This document shows, piece after piece, positions 32,738 to 41,677 of a stretch of DNA of 64,000 bases. The notes under the pieces are model-generated. The model did no database searches. It was not told where the DNA came from and worked only from the letters and a program-made list of their open reading frames with translations. The stretch's first letter is position 1; every line of letters starts with the position of its first letter. Location of the stretch: contig CP073761.1 in the NCBI GenBank assembly GCA_018399015.1, forward strand, positions 2,852,001 to 2,916,000. Reading direction: 5' to 3'. A program made the translations under genes and the position numbers. Origin of the DNA: Cyanobium sp. M30B3. GTDB taxonomy: Bacteria > Cyanobacteriota > Cyanobacteriia > PCC-6307 > Cyanobiaceae.

Positions 32738-35700
32738 TCAGGCCGGCCGGATCCGCCAGAACTCCAGCTGCCACGGCGCCAGCCCCAAGGAGGAGCCCGC
32801 GGCGGGCCCCATGGGCTGATCCAGGCCGTCCAGCCGGGACAGCAGCTGCCAGGCCGGCCCCAGATGCACCTCCTGCCGGCAGGGGGTGTGATTGGCCAGG
32901 GCCAGGGCCGCGGTGCCATCGCCGAGGTGCCGCAGGCCCACCATCTCCACCCCGAGGGGCAGCGGCGGCAGCGTCAGCGGCTCAGCTGGCGGCTGGGGTG
33001 GGGCGGCCGGCCGCAGCCACAGCGGCTCGCGGAAGGCCTGGGCCCGGGCCGGCACCCCATCAGCCCGCCAGCCAGCGGCACAGGGCAGCAGGGCCAGGCG
33101 CAGCCGCTGCCAGCCGTTGTCGGCGCCGGGATCCGGCCAGGTGGGCGCCCGCAGCAGCGACACCCCCAGGTGCTCGGCCTGAGCGGACACCCCCTGGGGC
33201 CCATCCAGCAGCACGGCCAGGCCGCCCTGCGGGCTGCAGGAGGCCAGCCAGCTGATCGCCGCCACCTCCCAGCGGGCCCGCTCCCGGGCGGTGCGGGGCT
33301 GGGCGGGCCGCTCCAGCACCCCGCCACTGGTGTCGGCCGCCCAGCGATCCGCCCGCTCGGCCAGCGGCACCTCCAGGCGCAGCAGCTCATGGCGCTGGCG
33401 CCAGTGGACGCTCAACACCAGCTCCAGCCAGGGCGTGCCCGCCAGCAGGCGGCCATCCAGCCGCACAGGGCTCTCACCACAGCAGCCGCGCCACACAAAG
33501 CGGGCGCAGAGGGGGCCCCGTTCCGACCACTGCGGCTCCCCCTGCCACTGCCAGGGCAGGGGGTGATCGGCGTAGTCGGCGGCCAGATCCCAGGCATCCC
33601 AGAACTCCCCGCGATCGCCAAAGCGCCGCCAGGCCAGGGGGGCCCGCAACCGGGGCCGTCCCTGGGAGTCGCGCAGCTGCTCCACCCCCGCGGGCCCCAG
33701 CTCCAGCTCCACCAGGCCATTGCCGGCCCGGCAGCCCTCCACCCACACCGCGGCCTGCACCGCGGCAGCGGCTGCCGGGCTGGGCGGGATCCCCGCAACC
33801 CGGCGGCGCAGGGGCCGGGCGGCGACGCCGGCGATGGCGGGCAGCTGCACCCAGACGCCCCCGGCCGTGGCGGGCTGGCTGGGCAGGGACACGCCGTCCG
33901 TCTGCCACTGGCCTGCCGGCAATCGGACGGTGCGCGGCCGCGGCGGCAGGGGGACCAGCTGGGCGGCCCACCAGCCAGCGACCGGGCCGCCATCCTGCGC
34001 CTCACTGCCAAGCCCCAGCCAGGCCTGCAGGGCCCGGTCCCGCTGACGGCAGGCCTGGCGGCGAGCCGCCCGCCACTGGGGCTCGGCCTGCTCGAACACC
34101 TCGGGCACGGAGGTGCCCGGCAGGATGTCGTGGAACTGCTGGAAGAGCAGGGGGCGCCAGTCGGGCTGGGGCTGGGGCTGGGGCTGGAGCCCGGGCACCG
34201 CCAGCCAGGGCTCCGGCACCTGGGACGGATCGCCCTGCGGGGGAGCCGCCGCCATCGCCGCCAGGGCCACCGCCAGGTCGGCCTCGCGCAGCAGGCGCTC
34301 CAGGGTGCGGTTGTGACGCTTCTGGTCGGGGCGGCTGGTGGCGCAGCCGCGGTGCAGCTCCAGGTAGAGCTCGTCGCGCCACACCGGCAGCTGGGACGCC
34401 GCCGGCTCCAGCTCCAGCAGGTAACGGCGCAGGCTGCCGTGGCGCTGGCGGGCGGCCACGGGCTGGGCCTGCCAGAGCGCCAGCTGCTCGAGCATCTCGG
34501 CGGTGGGGCCGCCGCCGTGGTCCCCCACCCCGGGCAGCCAGAGGCTGGGGAGAGACCGGTGGCGGCCTGCCACTCCAGCCGGTGGCGCTCCATCGCCACC
34601 GGGTCGCCGTCGGTGCCGATCGGGGCGGTCATCAGGGCCAGCAGCTCGGCGCCGCAGCGGGAGCGCCAGCGGAACAGCCGATGGGGGAAGGGATTGGTGG
34701 CGTTCCAGAACAGCTTGTGGGTGCAGAACCAGCGCACGCCGGTGGCCGCCGCCACGGCCGGCAGACCGGCGGCGAAGCCGAAGCTGTCCGGCAGCCAGGC
34801 CAGCTCGTGCGACAGGTGCGGGAAGCGCCGCCGGCTGTCGGCCTGGCCCAGCTGGAACTGGCGCAGCAGTGAGGCGGTGCTCACCAGCACGCAGTCGGTC
34901 TCCACCCAGGGGCCGTTGATCGGCTCGAAGCGGCCGGCCTCCACCGCCGCCTCGCAGGCGCTGCCACAGGGCAGGCCGGTGCTGCTCCAGCCAGGCATAG
35001 AGGGCCGGGGTGGAGTGGGCGAAATGCAGCTCCGGGAAGCGCTCGATCAGATCGAGGGCCGAGGTGAAGGTGCGCTCGGCCGCCTGCCAGGTGTCGGCCA
35101 CGGGCCACAGCCAGGCCAGATCGAGATGGGCATGGCCCAGCACATGGAAGCCGGGCGCCGCCGGGGGATCGGCGGCCACCCCGGCCGCCTGGCGCAGCGC
35201 CAGCAGTTCGCGGCGCTGGCTGGCCAGCACGCCGCAGGGGTCGGCCGGCTCCAGGGGCTCCAATTCCACCCGGCTGAGGATCAGGGCGCCGTCGTCATGC
35301 AGCGGACTGCGCAGCCGCAGGCGCAGCTGCAGCGCCTCCCCCCGCCACCAGCGCTCGGGCAACAGCCAGCGGCAGGCGGTGTCGAACAGGTCGCCCCGGT
35401 GCACCAGCTGGCCATCCGCCCAGAGCTCCACCGCGTCGGCCCACCAGCGCAGCACCAGGCGGGCACGCACCGCCGGCCGGGGCCGCTGCAGGAGCTGCCA
35501 GGCCGCCGGGCAGGGGAGCCGCAGATCCAGCTGCCGCCACTGGCCGCCCCGGGGCCAGATCACCAGCCCTCGGGCCTGCCAGTCGGGCCGATGCCGCGCC
35601 CCCCACGGGTGCTCCAGGGCGCTGCCGGGCTCCCCATCGACCCCCGGGCAGCGCCAGAGCGGCCGCAGATCCCAGGGCTCCCCCGCCGCGGGCGGCTCAC

Positions 35701-35758
35701 TCGCTGGCCCAAACGTTTCAAATTGGTGAGCGAGCCCAGGCCCCGGGGCCTCAGTCAT
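32738..35758 (-). CDS. GH38-type alpha-mannosidase with internal out-of-frame segment
   Basis: A 1006-residue frame matching glycoside hydrolase family 38, which hydrolyses alpha-mannosides using zinc. The zinc motif GHAHLDLAWLWP is at 208-219. Further on come the GVGDHGGGPT loop, ELYLELHRGCATS, the KRHNR motif and QQFHDILPGTS. Between about 34950 and 34550 this frame is Arg/Gly/Pro-rich and not mannosidase-like. The conserved sequence there, including the nucleophile motif WLPDSFGF (Asp codon near 34788), is in another frame of the same strand. One extra base near 34945-34957 and one missing base near 34530-34565 would restore a single protein. The product is either inactive as read or the sequence has two indel errors. 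A bacterial role in glycan recycling is inferred only. Confidence 0.82.
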   Translation of the reverse strand: MTEAPGPGLAHQFETFGPASEPPAAGEPWDLRPLWRCPGVDGEPGSALEHPWGARHRPDWQARGLVIWPRGGQWRQLDLRLPCPAAWQLLQRPRPAVRARLVLRWWADAVELWADGQLVHRGDLFDTACRWLLPERWWRGEALQLRLRLRSPLHDDGALILSRVELEPLEPADPCGVLASQRRELLALRQAAGVAADPPAAPGFHVLGHAHLDLAWLWPVADTWQAAERTFTSALDLIERFPELHFAHSTPALYAWLEQHRPALWQRLRGGGGGRPLRADQRPLGGDRLRAGEHRLTAAPVPAGPGRQPAALPAPVARAGLAAGQLRLRRRSAGRGGGHRRALVLHPQAVLERHQSLPPSAVPLALPLRRRAAGPDDRPDRHRRRPGGDGAPPAGVAGRHRSLPSLWLPGVGDHGGGPTAEMLEQLALWQAQPVAARQRHGSLRRYLLELEPAASQLPVWRDELYLELHRGCATSRPDQKRHNRTLERLLREADLAVALAAMAAAPPQGDPSQVPEPWLAVPGLQPQPQPQPDWRPLLFQQFHDILPGTSVPEVFEQAEPQWRAARRQACRQRDRALQAWLGLGSEAQDGGPVAGWWAAQLVPLPPRPRTVRLPAGQWQTDGVSLPSQPATAGGVWVQLPAIAGVAARPLRRRVAGIPPSPAAAAAVQAAVWVEGCRAGNGLVELELGPAGVEQLRDSQGRPRLRAPLAWRRFGDRGEFWDAWDLAADYADHPLPWQWQGEPQWSERGPLCARFVWRGCCGESPVRLDGRLLAGTPWLELVLSVHWRQRHELLRLEVPLAERADRWAADTSGGVLERPAQPRTARERARWEVAAISWLASCSPQGGLAVLLDGPQGVSAQAEHLGVSLLRAPTWPDPGADNGWQRLRLALLPCAAGWRADGVPARAQAFREPLWLRPAAPPQPPAEPLTLPPLPLGVEMVGLRHLGDGTAALALANHTPCRQEVHLGPAWQLLSRLDGLDQPMGPAAGSSLGLAPWQLEFWRIRPA

Positions 35759-35760
35759 CG

Positions 35761-35788
35761 TTGGATGGCCAAGCAGGTCCCATAGGAT
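35761..35788 (+). promoter_or_regulatory. Possible sigma70-type promoter of psbI
   Basis: TTGGAT (35761-35766), a 16-bp spacer, and TAGGAT (35783-35788), which fits TAN3T, stand in the intergenic space between the mannosidase start and psbI. The predicted start is about 75 bp before the psbI ATG. The -35 match is only partial. Confidence 0.35.
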
Positions 35789-35872
35789 GATGCCGCCGCC
35801 GCGGGGTCGACCAGACCCTCATCCCGGCCCGTCACTCCCTGTCACCCCGCCCGTCTCCCGCAAGACCGAACC

Positions 35873-35992
35873 ATGCTGGCTCTCAAGATCTCGGTTTATT
35901 CGGTCGTCTTCTTCTTCATCGGGATTTTCGTGTTCGGCTTCCTGGCCAGCGACCCCAGCCGCACCCCCAGCCGCAAGGACCTCGAGGACTGA
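35873..35992 (+). CDS. psbI: Photosystem II reaction center protein PsbI
   Basis: A 39-residue protein from ATG 35873 to TGA 35990. It begins [15 protein letters not shown], has one membrane helix (about 4-26) and ends in the conserved [14 protein letters not shown] tail. PsbI is a single-span subunit beside D1 that acts early in PSII assembly. It is divergent from the mannosidase and followed by the LptD-like gene on the same strand. Confidence 0.97.
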   Translation: MLALKISVYSVVFFFIGIFVFGFLASDPSRTPSRKDLED

Positions 35993-36069
35993 ACCCCGCC
36001 ACCGGTCCGCTCTGCTCTTCAACGCCTGCACCCCTGGCATAAGGTCCCTGACGACCAGGCTGCTTTGCC

Positions 36070-38466
36070 TTGACGCACCCGTTCCATGGCAGCCAGCCAT
36101 CCGGCCGCGCTGGGCGACTGGCCGCAGCGCTCTGGCTTGTGCTCCTGATCGGGGCTCCGTCGGCTGGCGCCCGGGGCGTCGAGGCCGCTGAACCGCCGCC
36201 CACGCCTGAAGCGCCGCCCGCCGCCCCAGACATCCCGGCCCCTTCCTTCCTGCTGATCCGGGCTGATCGGCAGACCGTGGATGCCGATCGCACGGTGCTG
36301 GTGGCCGAGGGCAACGTGGAAGCCCGGTTCCAGGGCTGGCGGCTGTTGGCCGACCGGGTGGAGGTGATGGAGCGCAGCCGCACGGTGTACGCCACGGGCC
36401 GGCTGCGGCTCACCAAGGGTGATCAGACGATCCAGGCCAGCCGACTGCGCTACAGCCAGCTGGAGGGCAGCGGTGAACTGGATGACATCTATGGGGTGAT
36501 CGACCAGGAGGGGGTGGAGCGGGAGGTGAAAGCTCTCGGCCAGGCCACTCCCACCGACACCGACGCAGCGACCGACACCGACACAGACCCGGCCAGCAGC
36601 GATCAGGGCTTTGCCTGCCCCGAGCTGCGCAGCCGCAGCGACGAGCGTCCCGTGCTGGAGCTGCTGCCCCCCCGCCGGGTGCCGTTGCCCTCCATGCCCG
36701 CCCCCCGCGGCTGTCCCGGAGGCCCGCAGAGCGATCCGGGCAGCCGCCTGAGCGAGCTGCTCAGGCAGAGCCCACCTGCAGAGGAGCAACCCGCCCCCCC
36801 GGAGCAGGAGCCCATTCGGGATCAACGGGTGCGCGACGTGCGCTTCCGGCAGGCGGTGGACACCTCGATCAAGCTCAATCTGGTGGCGGTGATCGACACC
36901 GAGGAGGAGACCAGCACCAGTGGGCCGCGGGGCGCCAGCGTCTATCGCCGGCCCAGGCCGAGCCGGGGCGAGGTGAACCGGCTGCGCTTCCAGGCCTCCA
37001 ACCTGCAGATCCGCGGCAACCGCTGGACGGCCCCGGAGGTGGCCTTCACCAACGACCCATTGACCCCGGCCCAGTCCTGGACCATCGGCTACGGGGTGGA
37101 GGCCGTGTTCGAGGGCGAGGGCATCACCCGCATCCAGGCCAGGCGCACGCGGATCCTGCTCAGCAACCGGGTGGCCTTGCCGGGACTCAATCGGGCCGTG
37201 ATCGGTGACGAAGCCCTGCAGCTGACCCTCGACACGGACAGGCGCGACCGCGACGGCATCTACCTGGGCTACAACCTGCCCACCCTGCGCATCGGCGAGG
37301 CCGGCAAGCTCAACCTCCAGCCCCAGTTCATGCTGCAGCGGGCGATCCAGGGCCGCACCGACAGCTACACCGCTCCTGGCAGATCCCTGGCCGGACCTGC
37401 GGTGAACCAGCCACTGCGGGCTGGCGACCTGTTCGGCCTCACGGGTGAGCTGAATCTGCCGATCGACCGGTTCCGGCTCCAGGCCGACACCAGCCTCTCC
37501 ACCCTCAGTCCGGACAACCTGGCGGCGGGCACCCGCAGCATCGTGCGCCTCAGAACCCCGCTGGGGCTGGCCGGGCACAGCCAATCCGAGGGGCAGCTGT
37601 TCGGCTCCTACCGGGAACGGGTGTACAACGGCAGCCTGGGCCTGCAGACGGTGGTGTACTCCTACGGCGGTCAACTGGACGGCAACCTGCGCTTCAACCC
37701 CGATCCGGCCGATCGCCGCGACGACCCAAGGCGCACGCCCTATGTGGGACCGATCGACCTCGACTGGCGCGCCGTGGCCGGCAACTATCAGGCCAACCTG
37801 TTTGAACGCAACCAGCTCGACACCCAGTGGCGCGGCCGCCTGAGCGGGGGGCTGACCAGCTCCCTGCGCCTCTGGGAGGCGAGTCTGGAGCCCGAAGAGG
37901 AGGAGCTCTCCGCCCTGCGCTACGCCGCCGAGCCGGTGCGGCCCGGGCTGGCCCTGAATTTCGGCCTGGCCAGCTCCCTGGCTCGCTACAGCGAAGGGGA
38001 GCGGCAGAACACCCTCACCCTGTTCGGAGGTCCGGCGATCACCCTCGGCCGGTTTCAACAACCCTGGTTCGACTACAGCCAGGTGGCGCTGCTCGTGGGT
38101 GGCACCCTGCTGGATGGGCGCAGCCCCTTCGGTTTCGACCGGGCCGTGGACCTGCGCACCCTGAGTTTCCGGGCAGCCCAGCAGCTCTATGGCCCCCTCG
38201 TGCTGGAGGCGGGAGCCACCTGGAACATCGACAGCAACTCCAGGTTCTACGGCGATGTGAGCTACTCCTATGTGGAGCTCAAACTGCAGCAGCGCTCCTA
38301 TGAGCTCGGGGTTTTTTACAGCCCCTACGACGGCATCGGCGGGATCCGGATCCGGCTGAACGACTTCAGCTTCAGCGGCAGCGGCACGCCCTTCGTGCCC
38401 AGGCCCGATGGTCCAGGCACCTCGGCACGGCAGACGCGCTCAGAATCCCCGCAGATAGGGCAGTGA
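36070..38466 (+). CDS. DUF3769 / LptD-like outer-membrane assembly protein
   Basis: About 798 residues from a TTG start at 36070, with a signal-peptide-like N-terminus (hydrophobic about 17-36). Residues about 60-160 form an OstA/LptA-like repeat fold (DRQTVDADRTVLVAEGNVEA, then RLRLTKGDQTIQASRLRY). A low-complexity acidic linker with a TD-rich run follows (about 163-180), then Pro/Glu-rich sequence, then a C-terminal beta-strand-rich domain of the DUF3769 type that would be an outer-membrane barrel. By analogy with LptD it inserts lipopolysaccharide into the outer leaflet. Its last 27 bp overlap the convergent leuD. TTG is chosen because it directly precedes the signal-like segment and no in-frame ATG is suitable. 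Confidence 0.8.
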   Translation: MTHPFHGSQPSGRAGRLAAALWLVLLIGAPSAGARGVEAAEPPPTPEAPPAAPDIPAPSFLLIRADRQTVDADRTVLVAEGNVEARFQGWRLLADRVEVMERSRTVYATGRLRLTKGDQTIQASRLRYSQLEGSGELDDIYGVIDQEGVEREVKALGQATPTDTDAATDTDTDPASSDQGFACPELRSRSDERPVLELLPPRRVPLPSMPAPRGCPGGPQSDPGSRLSELLRQSPPAEEQPAPPEQEPIRDQRVRDVRFRQAVDTSIKLNLVAVIDTEEETSTSGPRGASVYRRPRPSRGEVNRLRFQASNLQIRGNRWTAPEVAFTNDPLTPAQSWTIGYGVEAVFEGEGITRIQARRTRILLSNRVALPGLNRAVIGDEALQLTLDTDRRDRDGIYLGYNLPTLRIGEAGKLNLQPQFMLQRAIQGRTDSYTAPGRSLAGPAVNQPLRAGDLFGLTGELNLPIDRFRLQADTSLSTLSPDNLAAGTRSIVRLRTPLGLAGHSQSEGQLFGSYRERVYNGSLGLQTVVYSYGGQLDGNLRFNPDPADRRDDPRRTPYVGPIDLDWRAVAGNYQANLFERNQLDTQWRGRLSGGLTSSLRLWEASLEPEEEELSALRYAAEPVRPGLALNFGLASSLARYSEGERQNTLTLFGGPAITLGRFQQPWFDYSQVALLVGGTLLDGRSPFGFDRAVDLRTLSFRAAQQLYGPLVLEAGATWNIDSNSRFYGDVSYSYVELKLQQRSYELGVFYSPYDGIGGIRIRLNDFSFSGSGTPFVPRPDGPGTSARQTRSESPQIGQ

Positions 38467-39081
38467 CGCCAGGGTGCGGTCCAGCTCTGCGGCGTGGGCC
38501 AGCAGCTGGCCGGTGGCATCCCACTGGCCGCTCACCAGCATCTGGTGGGGGCCCGGATCGAGGTGCACCCGCCAGCGGTTGGCGCCCACGAACTCGCTCT
38601 CCAGCTCCACCTCCAGGGCCTCCAGATCCAGCAGCAGCTCGGCGCCGGGGTCGGCGGCGATCGCCTCCTGCAGGGCCCGCACCGTGTCGGGCTCGGCGCT
38701 GAGGCAGGGGATGCCCAGGGCCAGGCAGTTGCCGAAGAAGATCTCGGCGAAGCTCTCGCCGATCAGGGCGCGGATCCCCCAGCGCATCAGCGCCTGGGGG
38801 GCGTGCTCGCGGCTGGAGCCGCAGCCGAAGTTGCTGTTCACCACCAGCACCGAGGCCTCCTGGTGCTCGTCGCGATCAAAGGGGTGGGGGCCAGCCGGGT
38901 CGTTGGCCAGCTCGGTGCGATCGTCGGCGAAGGCGCCGCGGGCCAGGTCGTCGAAGGTGACGCACTTGAGAAAGCGGGCCGGGATGATCCGGTCGGTGTC
39001 GATGTCAGCCCCCACCACGGCCACGCCGCGGCCGCGGTGATTGCGGATCGGACCGGCAGGGAAGGGGGCGGAACTGGACAT
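38440..39081 (-). CDS. leuD: 3-isopropylmalate dehydratase small subunit
   Basis: A 213-residue LeuD, the small (swivelling) subunit of isopropylmalate isomerase in leucine synthesis, which converts 2- to 3-isopropylmalate with LeuC. Signatures are GADIDTDRIIPARFLK near the N-terminus and NFGCGSSREHAPQAL, where the conserved Gly-Ser-Ser-Arg loop contacts substrate. It lies 82 bp downstream of leuC on the same strand and its 3' end overlaps the convergent LptD-like gene by 27 bp. Confidence 0.95.
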   Translation of the reverse strand: MSSSAPFPAGPIRNHRGRGVAVVGADIDTDRIIPARFLKCVTFDDLARGAFADDRTELANDPAGPHPFDRDEHQEASVLVVNSNFGCGSSREHAPQALMRWGIRALIGESFAEIFFGNCLALGIPCLSAEPDTVRALQEAIAADPGAELLLDLEALEVELESEFVGANRWRVHLDPGPHQMLVSGQWDATGQLLAHAAELDRTLASLPYLRGF

Positions 39082-39163
39082 GGCGGGGAAAGGGGCAGGG
39101 ACGATCCGGAACGGTGCTGGGCGCAGAACGGACGAAGAGAGGGGAGGAAGGCAGGCAGCGCGC

Positions 39164-40573
39164 TCAGGCCTGCAGCAGCTCGCGCACGTCGGTGACGCGG
39201 CCGGTGACGGCAGCGGCGGCCACCATGGCCGGGCTCATCAGCAGGGTGCGGCCACTGGCGGAACCCTGGCGGCCCTTGAAGTTGCGGTTGGAGGAGCTGG
39301 CGCTGATCTGGCGCCCCTCGAGCCGGTCGGGGTTCATCGCCAGACACATCGAGCAGCCCGGCTCGCGCCACTCGAAACCCGCCGCCACGAACACCTGGTC
39401 GAGCCCCTCGGCCTCGGCCGCCGCGGCCACCTGCTCACTGCCGGGCACCACAAAGGCCTTGATCCCGGCCGCCACCTGGCGCCCCTGGGCCACGGCGGCC
39501 GCGGCCTGCAGATCGCTGAGGCGCCCGTTGGTGCAGCTGCCGATGAAACACACATCCACCGGTGTGCCGGCGATCGGCGTGCCCGGCTGCAGGTCCATGT
39601 AGCGGTAGGCCTCCTCCGCCAGGGGGCGCTCCTCAGGCGGGGTCTGCTCCAGGGTGGGCACGGCCTCATCGACGCCGATGCCCTGGCCCGGGGTGATCCC
39701 CCAGGTGATCGTGGGTGCAATGGCGGCGGCATCGAAGCGCACCTCGTCGTCGAACACGGCATCGGCGCCGCTGGCCAGGCTGCCCCACCAGGCCACCGCC
39801 CGCTGCCAGGCCTCGCCGCTGGGGGCGCAGGGGCGACCCTGCAGGTAGTCGAACGTGACCTGATCCGGGTTCACGTAGCCGCAGCGGGCCCCGCCCTCGA
39901 TCGCCATGTTGCAGAGGGTCATGCGCTCCTCCATCGACAGGGCCGCGATCGCCGGGCCGGCGAACTCGTAGGCGTAGCCCACGCCGCCCTTCACCCCCAG
40001 GGTGCGGATCACGTGCAGCACCAGGTCCTTGGCGAACACGCCCGGCTGCAGCTGGCCGTCCACCCAGATGCGGCGCACCTTGAGCTTGTTCATCGCCAGG
40101 CTCTGGCTGGCCAGCACATCGCGCACCTGGCTGGTGCCGATGCCGAAGGCGATGGCACCGAAGGCGCCGTGGGTGGAGGTGTGGGAGTCGCCGCAGGCGA
40201 CGGTCATGCCCGGCTGGCTGAGGCCCAGCTCCGGGGCGATCACATGCACGATCCCCTGGCGGCCGCTGCCGATGCCGTGCAGGGTGATGCCGTGCTCGGC
40301 GCAGTTGGCCTCCAGGGTGGCCAGCATCTCCTCGGCCAGGGGATCGGCGAAGGGCCGGGCCTGGCTGGTGGTGGGCACGATGTGGTCCACCGTGGCGACG
40401 GTGCGCTCGGGGTGGCGCACCGAGAGGCCCAGATCCTTCAGCGCCGCGAACGCCTGGGGGCTCGTGACCTCATGGATCAGGTGCAGGCCGATGAACAGCT
40501 GGGTGGAGCCGCCCGGCAGCTCCGCCACCCGGTGCAGATCCCAGACCTTGTCGTACAGCGTTGCCGCGCTCAC
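39164..40573 (-). CDS. leuC: 3-isopropylmalate dehydratase large subunit
   Basis: A 469-residue aconitase-family enzyme of leucine synthesis that binds a [4Fe-4S] cluster through the cysteines in [10 protein letters not shown] and CSMCLAMN. It also shows [16 protein letters not shown] and ends in the usual TDVREL tail. The start is a GTG at 40573. It is followed by leuD, forming the leuCD pair at the 3' end of a long minus-strand run that begins at glyA. Confidence 0.96.
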   Translation of the reverse strand: MSAATLYDKVWDLHRVAELPGGSTQLFIGLHLIHEVTSPQAFAALKDLGLSVRHPERTVATVDHIVPTTSQARPFADPLAEEMLATLEANCAEHGITLHGIGSGRQGIVHVIAPELGLSQPGMTVACGDSHTSTHGAFGAIAFGIGTSQVRDVLASQSLAMNKLKVRRIWVDGQLQPGVFAKDLVLHVIRTLGVKGGVGYAYEFAGPAIAALSMEERMTLCNMAIEGGARCGYVNPDQVTFDYLQGRPCAPSGEAWQRAVAWWGSLASGADAVFDDEVRFDAAAIAPTITWGITPGQGIGVDEAVPTLEQTPPEERPLAEEAYRYMDLQPGTPIAGTPVDVCFIGSCTNGRLSDLQAAAAVAQGRQVAAGIKAFVVPGSEQVAAAAEAEGLDQVFVAAGFEWREPGCSMCLAMNPDRLEGRQISASSSNRNFKGRQGSASGRTLLMSPAMVAAAAVTGRVTDVRELLQA

Positions 40574-40602
40574 CCTTGCCCCACCAGAGCTGACCGGCCA
40601 CC

Positions 40603-40830
40603 CTAAGCGGCGGGCATCGAACAGTCGGCGACGATGCGATCCCGGACCTCGGCGCTGCAGGCGATGCCGGCGCTGAAGGTGACGCCGATGGTGTGCTGGT
40701 TGTACCAGATCGGAGCGGCCTGCAACCGCTGGCGCAGGGTCTCGAGGCGGGCAGCGAGCTGGTGGCCTGCTGCAGGATCTCCACCACCCGGGCCCTCAGC
40801 TGCCAGGCCGCCAGGAGCGCCAGCCCCGCT
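40603..40830 (-). pseudogene. Out-of-frame coding sequence continuing the TRIC gene
   Basis: Directly past the TRIC stop (40796), coding-like sequence continues in two other frames with nearly all third positions G or C. About 40828-40760 encodes [20 protein letters not shown]. About 40765-40603 encodes [18 protein letters not shown] and [16 protein letters not shown], ending at TAG 40603. Two single-base deletions would join these to the TRIC frame as one C-terminal extension. The second piece also faintly resembles the end of a GGDEF domain. It could be a decayed 3' end, a separate gene remnant, or the result of indel errors. Confidence 0.45.
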
Positions 40831-41650
40831 GCACCACCCAGAGCCGGGCCAGCAGCATCGCCGTCCAGGCCAGGGGCATCGCGGCGGTGATCGGCCAGGT
40901 TGCAGGCTGGAGCCCATCGGCTGCGCACCAGAGCACCACCAGCAGCAGGCTGCCCAGCACGGCGATCTCCTCGTAGGGCTCCCCCTGGAAGGTGCGGGGC
41001 TCCCGACCGGTGACGATGTCCATCAGACAGCCACCACCGGTGCAGCTCACCGCTGCGGAGAAGGGCAGCCAGTACCAGGGCAGATCCGCCAGCAGCGCCA
41101 CGCGGGCACCGATCACGGCAAAGCTGGCCAGACCGATGCTGTCGGCGAGCACCAGCAGGCGGGCCGGCCAGCCGGCCTGCAGGTCGCGGCTGACCAGCCA
41201 CGGCGAACCCAACGATCCGAACACCAACACCGAGAGCACCAGAGCCAGGTAGGTGGGGTCGCGGAACAGCAGCAGCGGGAAGCGCTCCCCGCCGATCAGC
41301 AGATCACGGATCACGCCGCCCCCCACCGTGGGCAGCAGGGTGAGCACGAAGCTGCCCCAGAGGTCGTAGCGGCGCCGCAGGGCGGTGAGAAATCCGTAGA
41401 TCGCGAAGGCGGCGCTACCGATCAGATCCCAGTGGCGAAAGCGACCGGAGCTGGCCAACTGCTGGAGATGCTCTCGACCAGCTGGCCCCAGCACCTCCGG
41501 CCGCCAGGCCTGCACCAGCACCAGCAGCACCCCGAGGGCCAGGGCCGCCAAGGGAAGGAGGCGGCGGCCCTGGCCCGTTCGCCGCCGCGGAGCAGAAGGG
41601 GGCAGAGCAGAAGCAGGGGGGGGAGGTGATGGCATCGGCACACCAGGCAC
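40796..41650 (-). CDS. TRIC/YadS-family (UPF0126) membrane channel protein
   Basis: A 284-residue membrane protein with the duplicated three-helix UPF0126/TRIC unit. The two halves carry the diagnostic glycine kinks GGGVIRD (110-116) and GGGCLMD (205-211). Bacterial members are trimeric cation channels, and some are described as glycine transporters. The first about 30 residues are Pro/Arg-rich and probably cytosolic. It lies 27 bp after cinA on the same strand. The reading frame may end prematurely: coding-like sequence continues downstream in other frames to 40603. Confidence 0.82.
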   Translation of the reverse strand: MPGVPMPSPPPPASALPPSAPRRRTGQGRRLLPLAALALGVLLVLVQAWRPEVLGPAGREHLQQLASSGRFRHWDLIGSAAFAIYGFLTALRRRYDLWGSFVLTLLPTVGGGVIRDLLIGGERFPLLLFRDPTYLALVLSVLVFGSLGSPWLVSRDLQAGWPARLLVLADSIGLASFAVIGARVALLADLPWYWLPFSAAVSCTGGGCLMDIVTGREPRTFQGEPYEEIAVLGSLLLVVLWCAADGLQPATWPITAAMPLAWTAMLLARLWVVQRGWRSWRPGS

Positions 41651-41677
41651 GCGGGAGGCGGAAACGGGCGAGGGGGC

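Noticed and set aside
32507-35785. Plus-strand open frame of 1092 codons opposite the mannosidase
   Set aside because: Repetitive Gln/Pro/Gly/Leu sequence; the GH38 motifs are on the minus strand. It would also swallow psbN in another frame.
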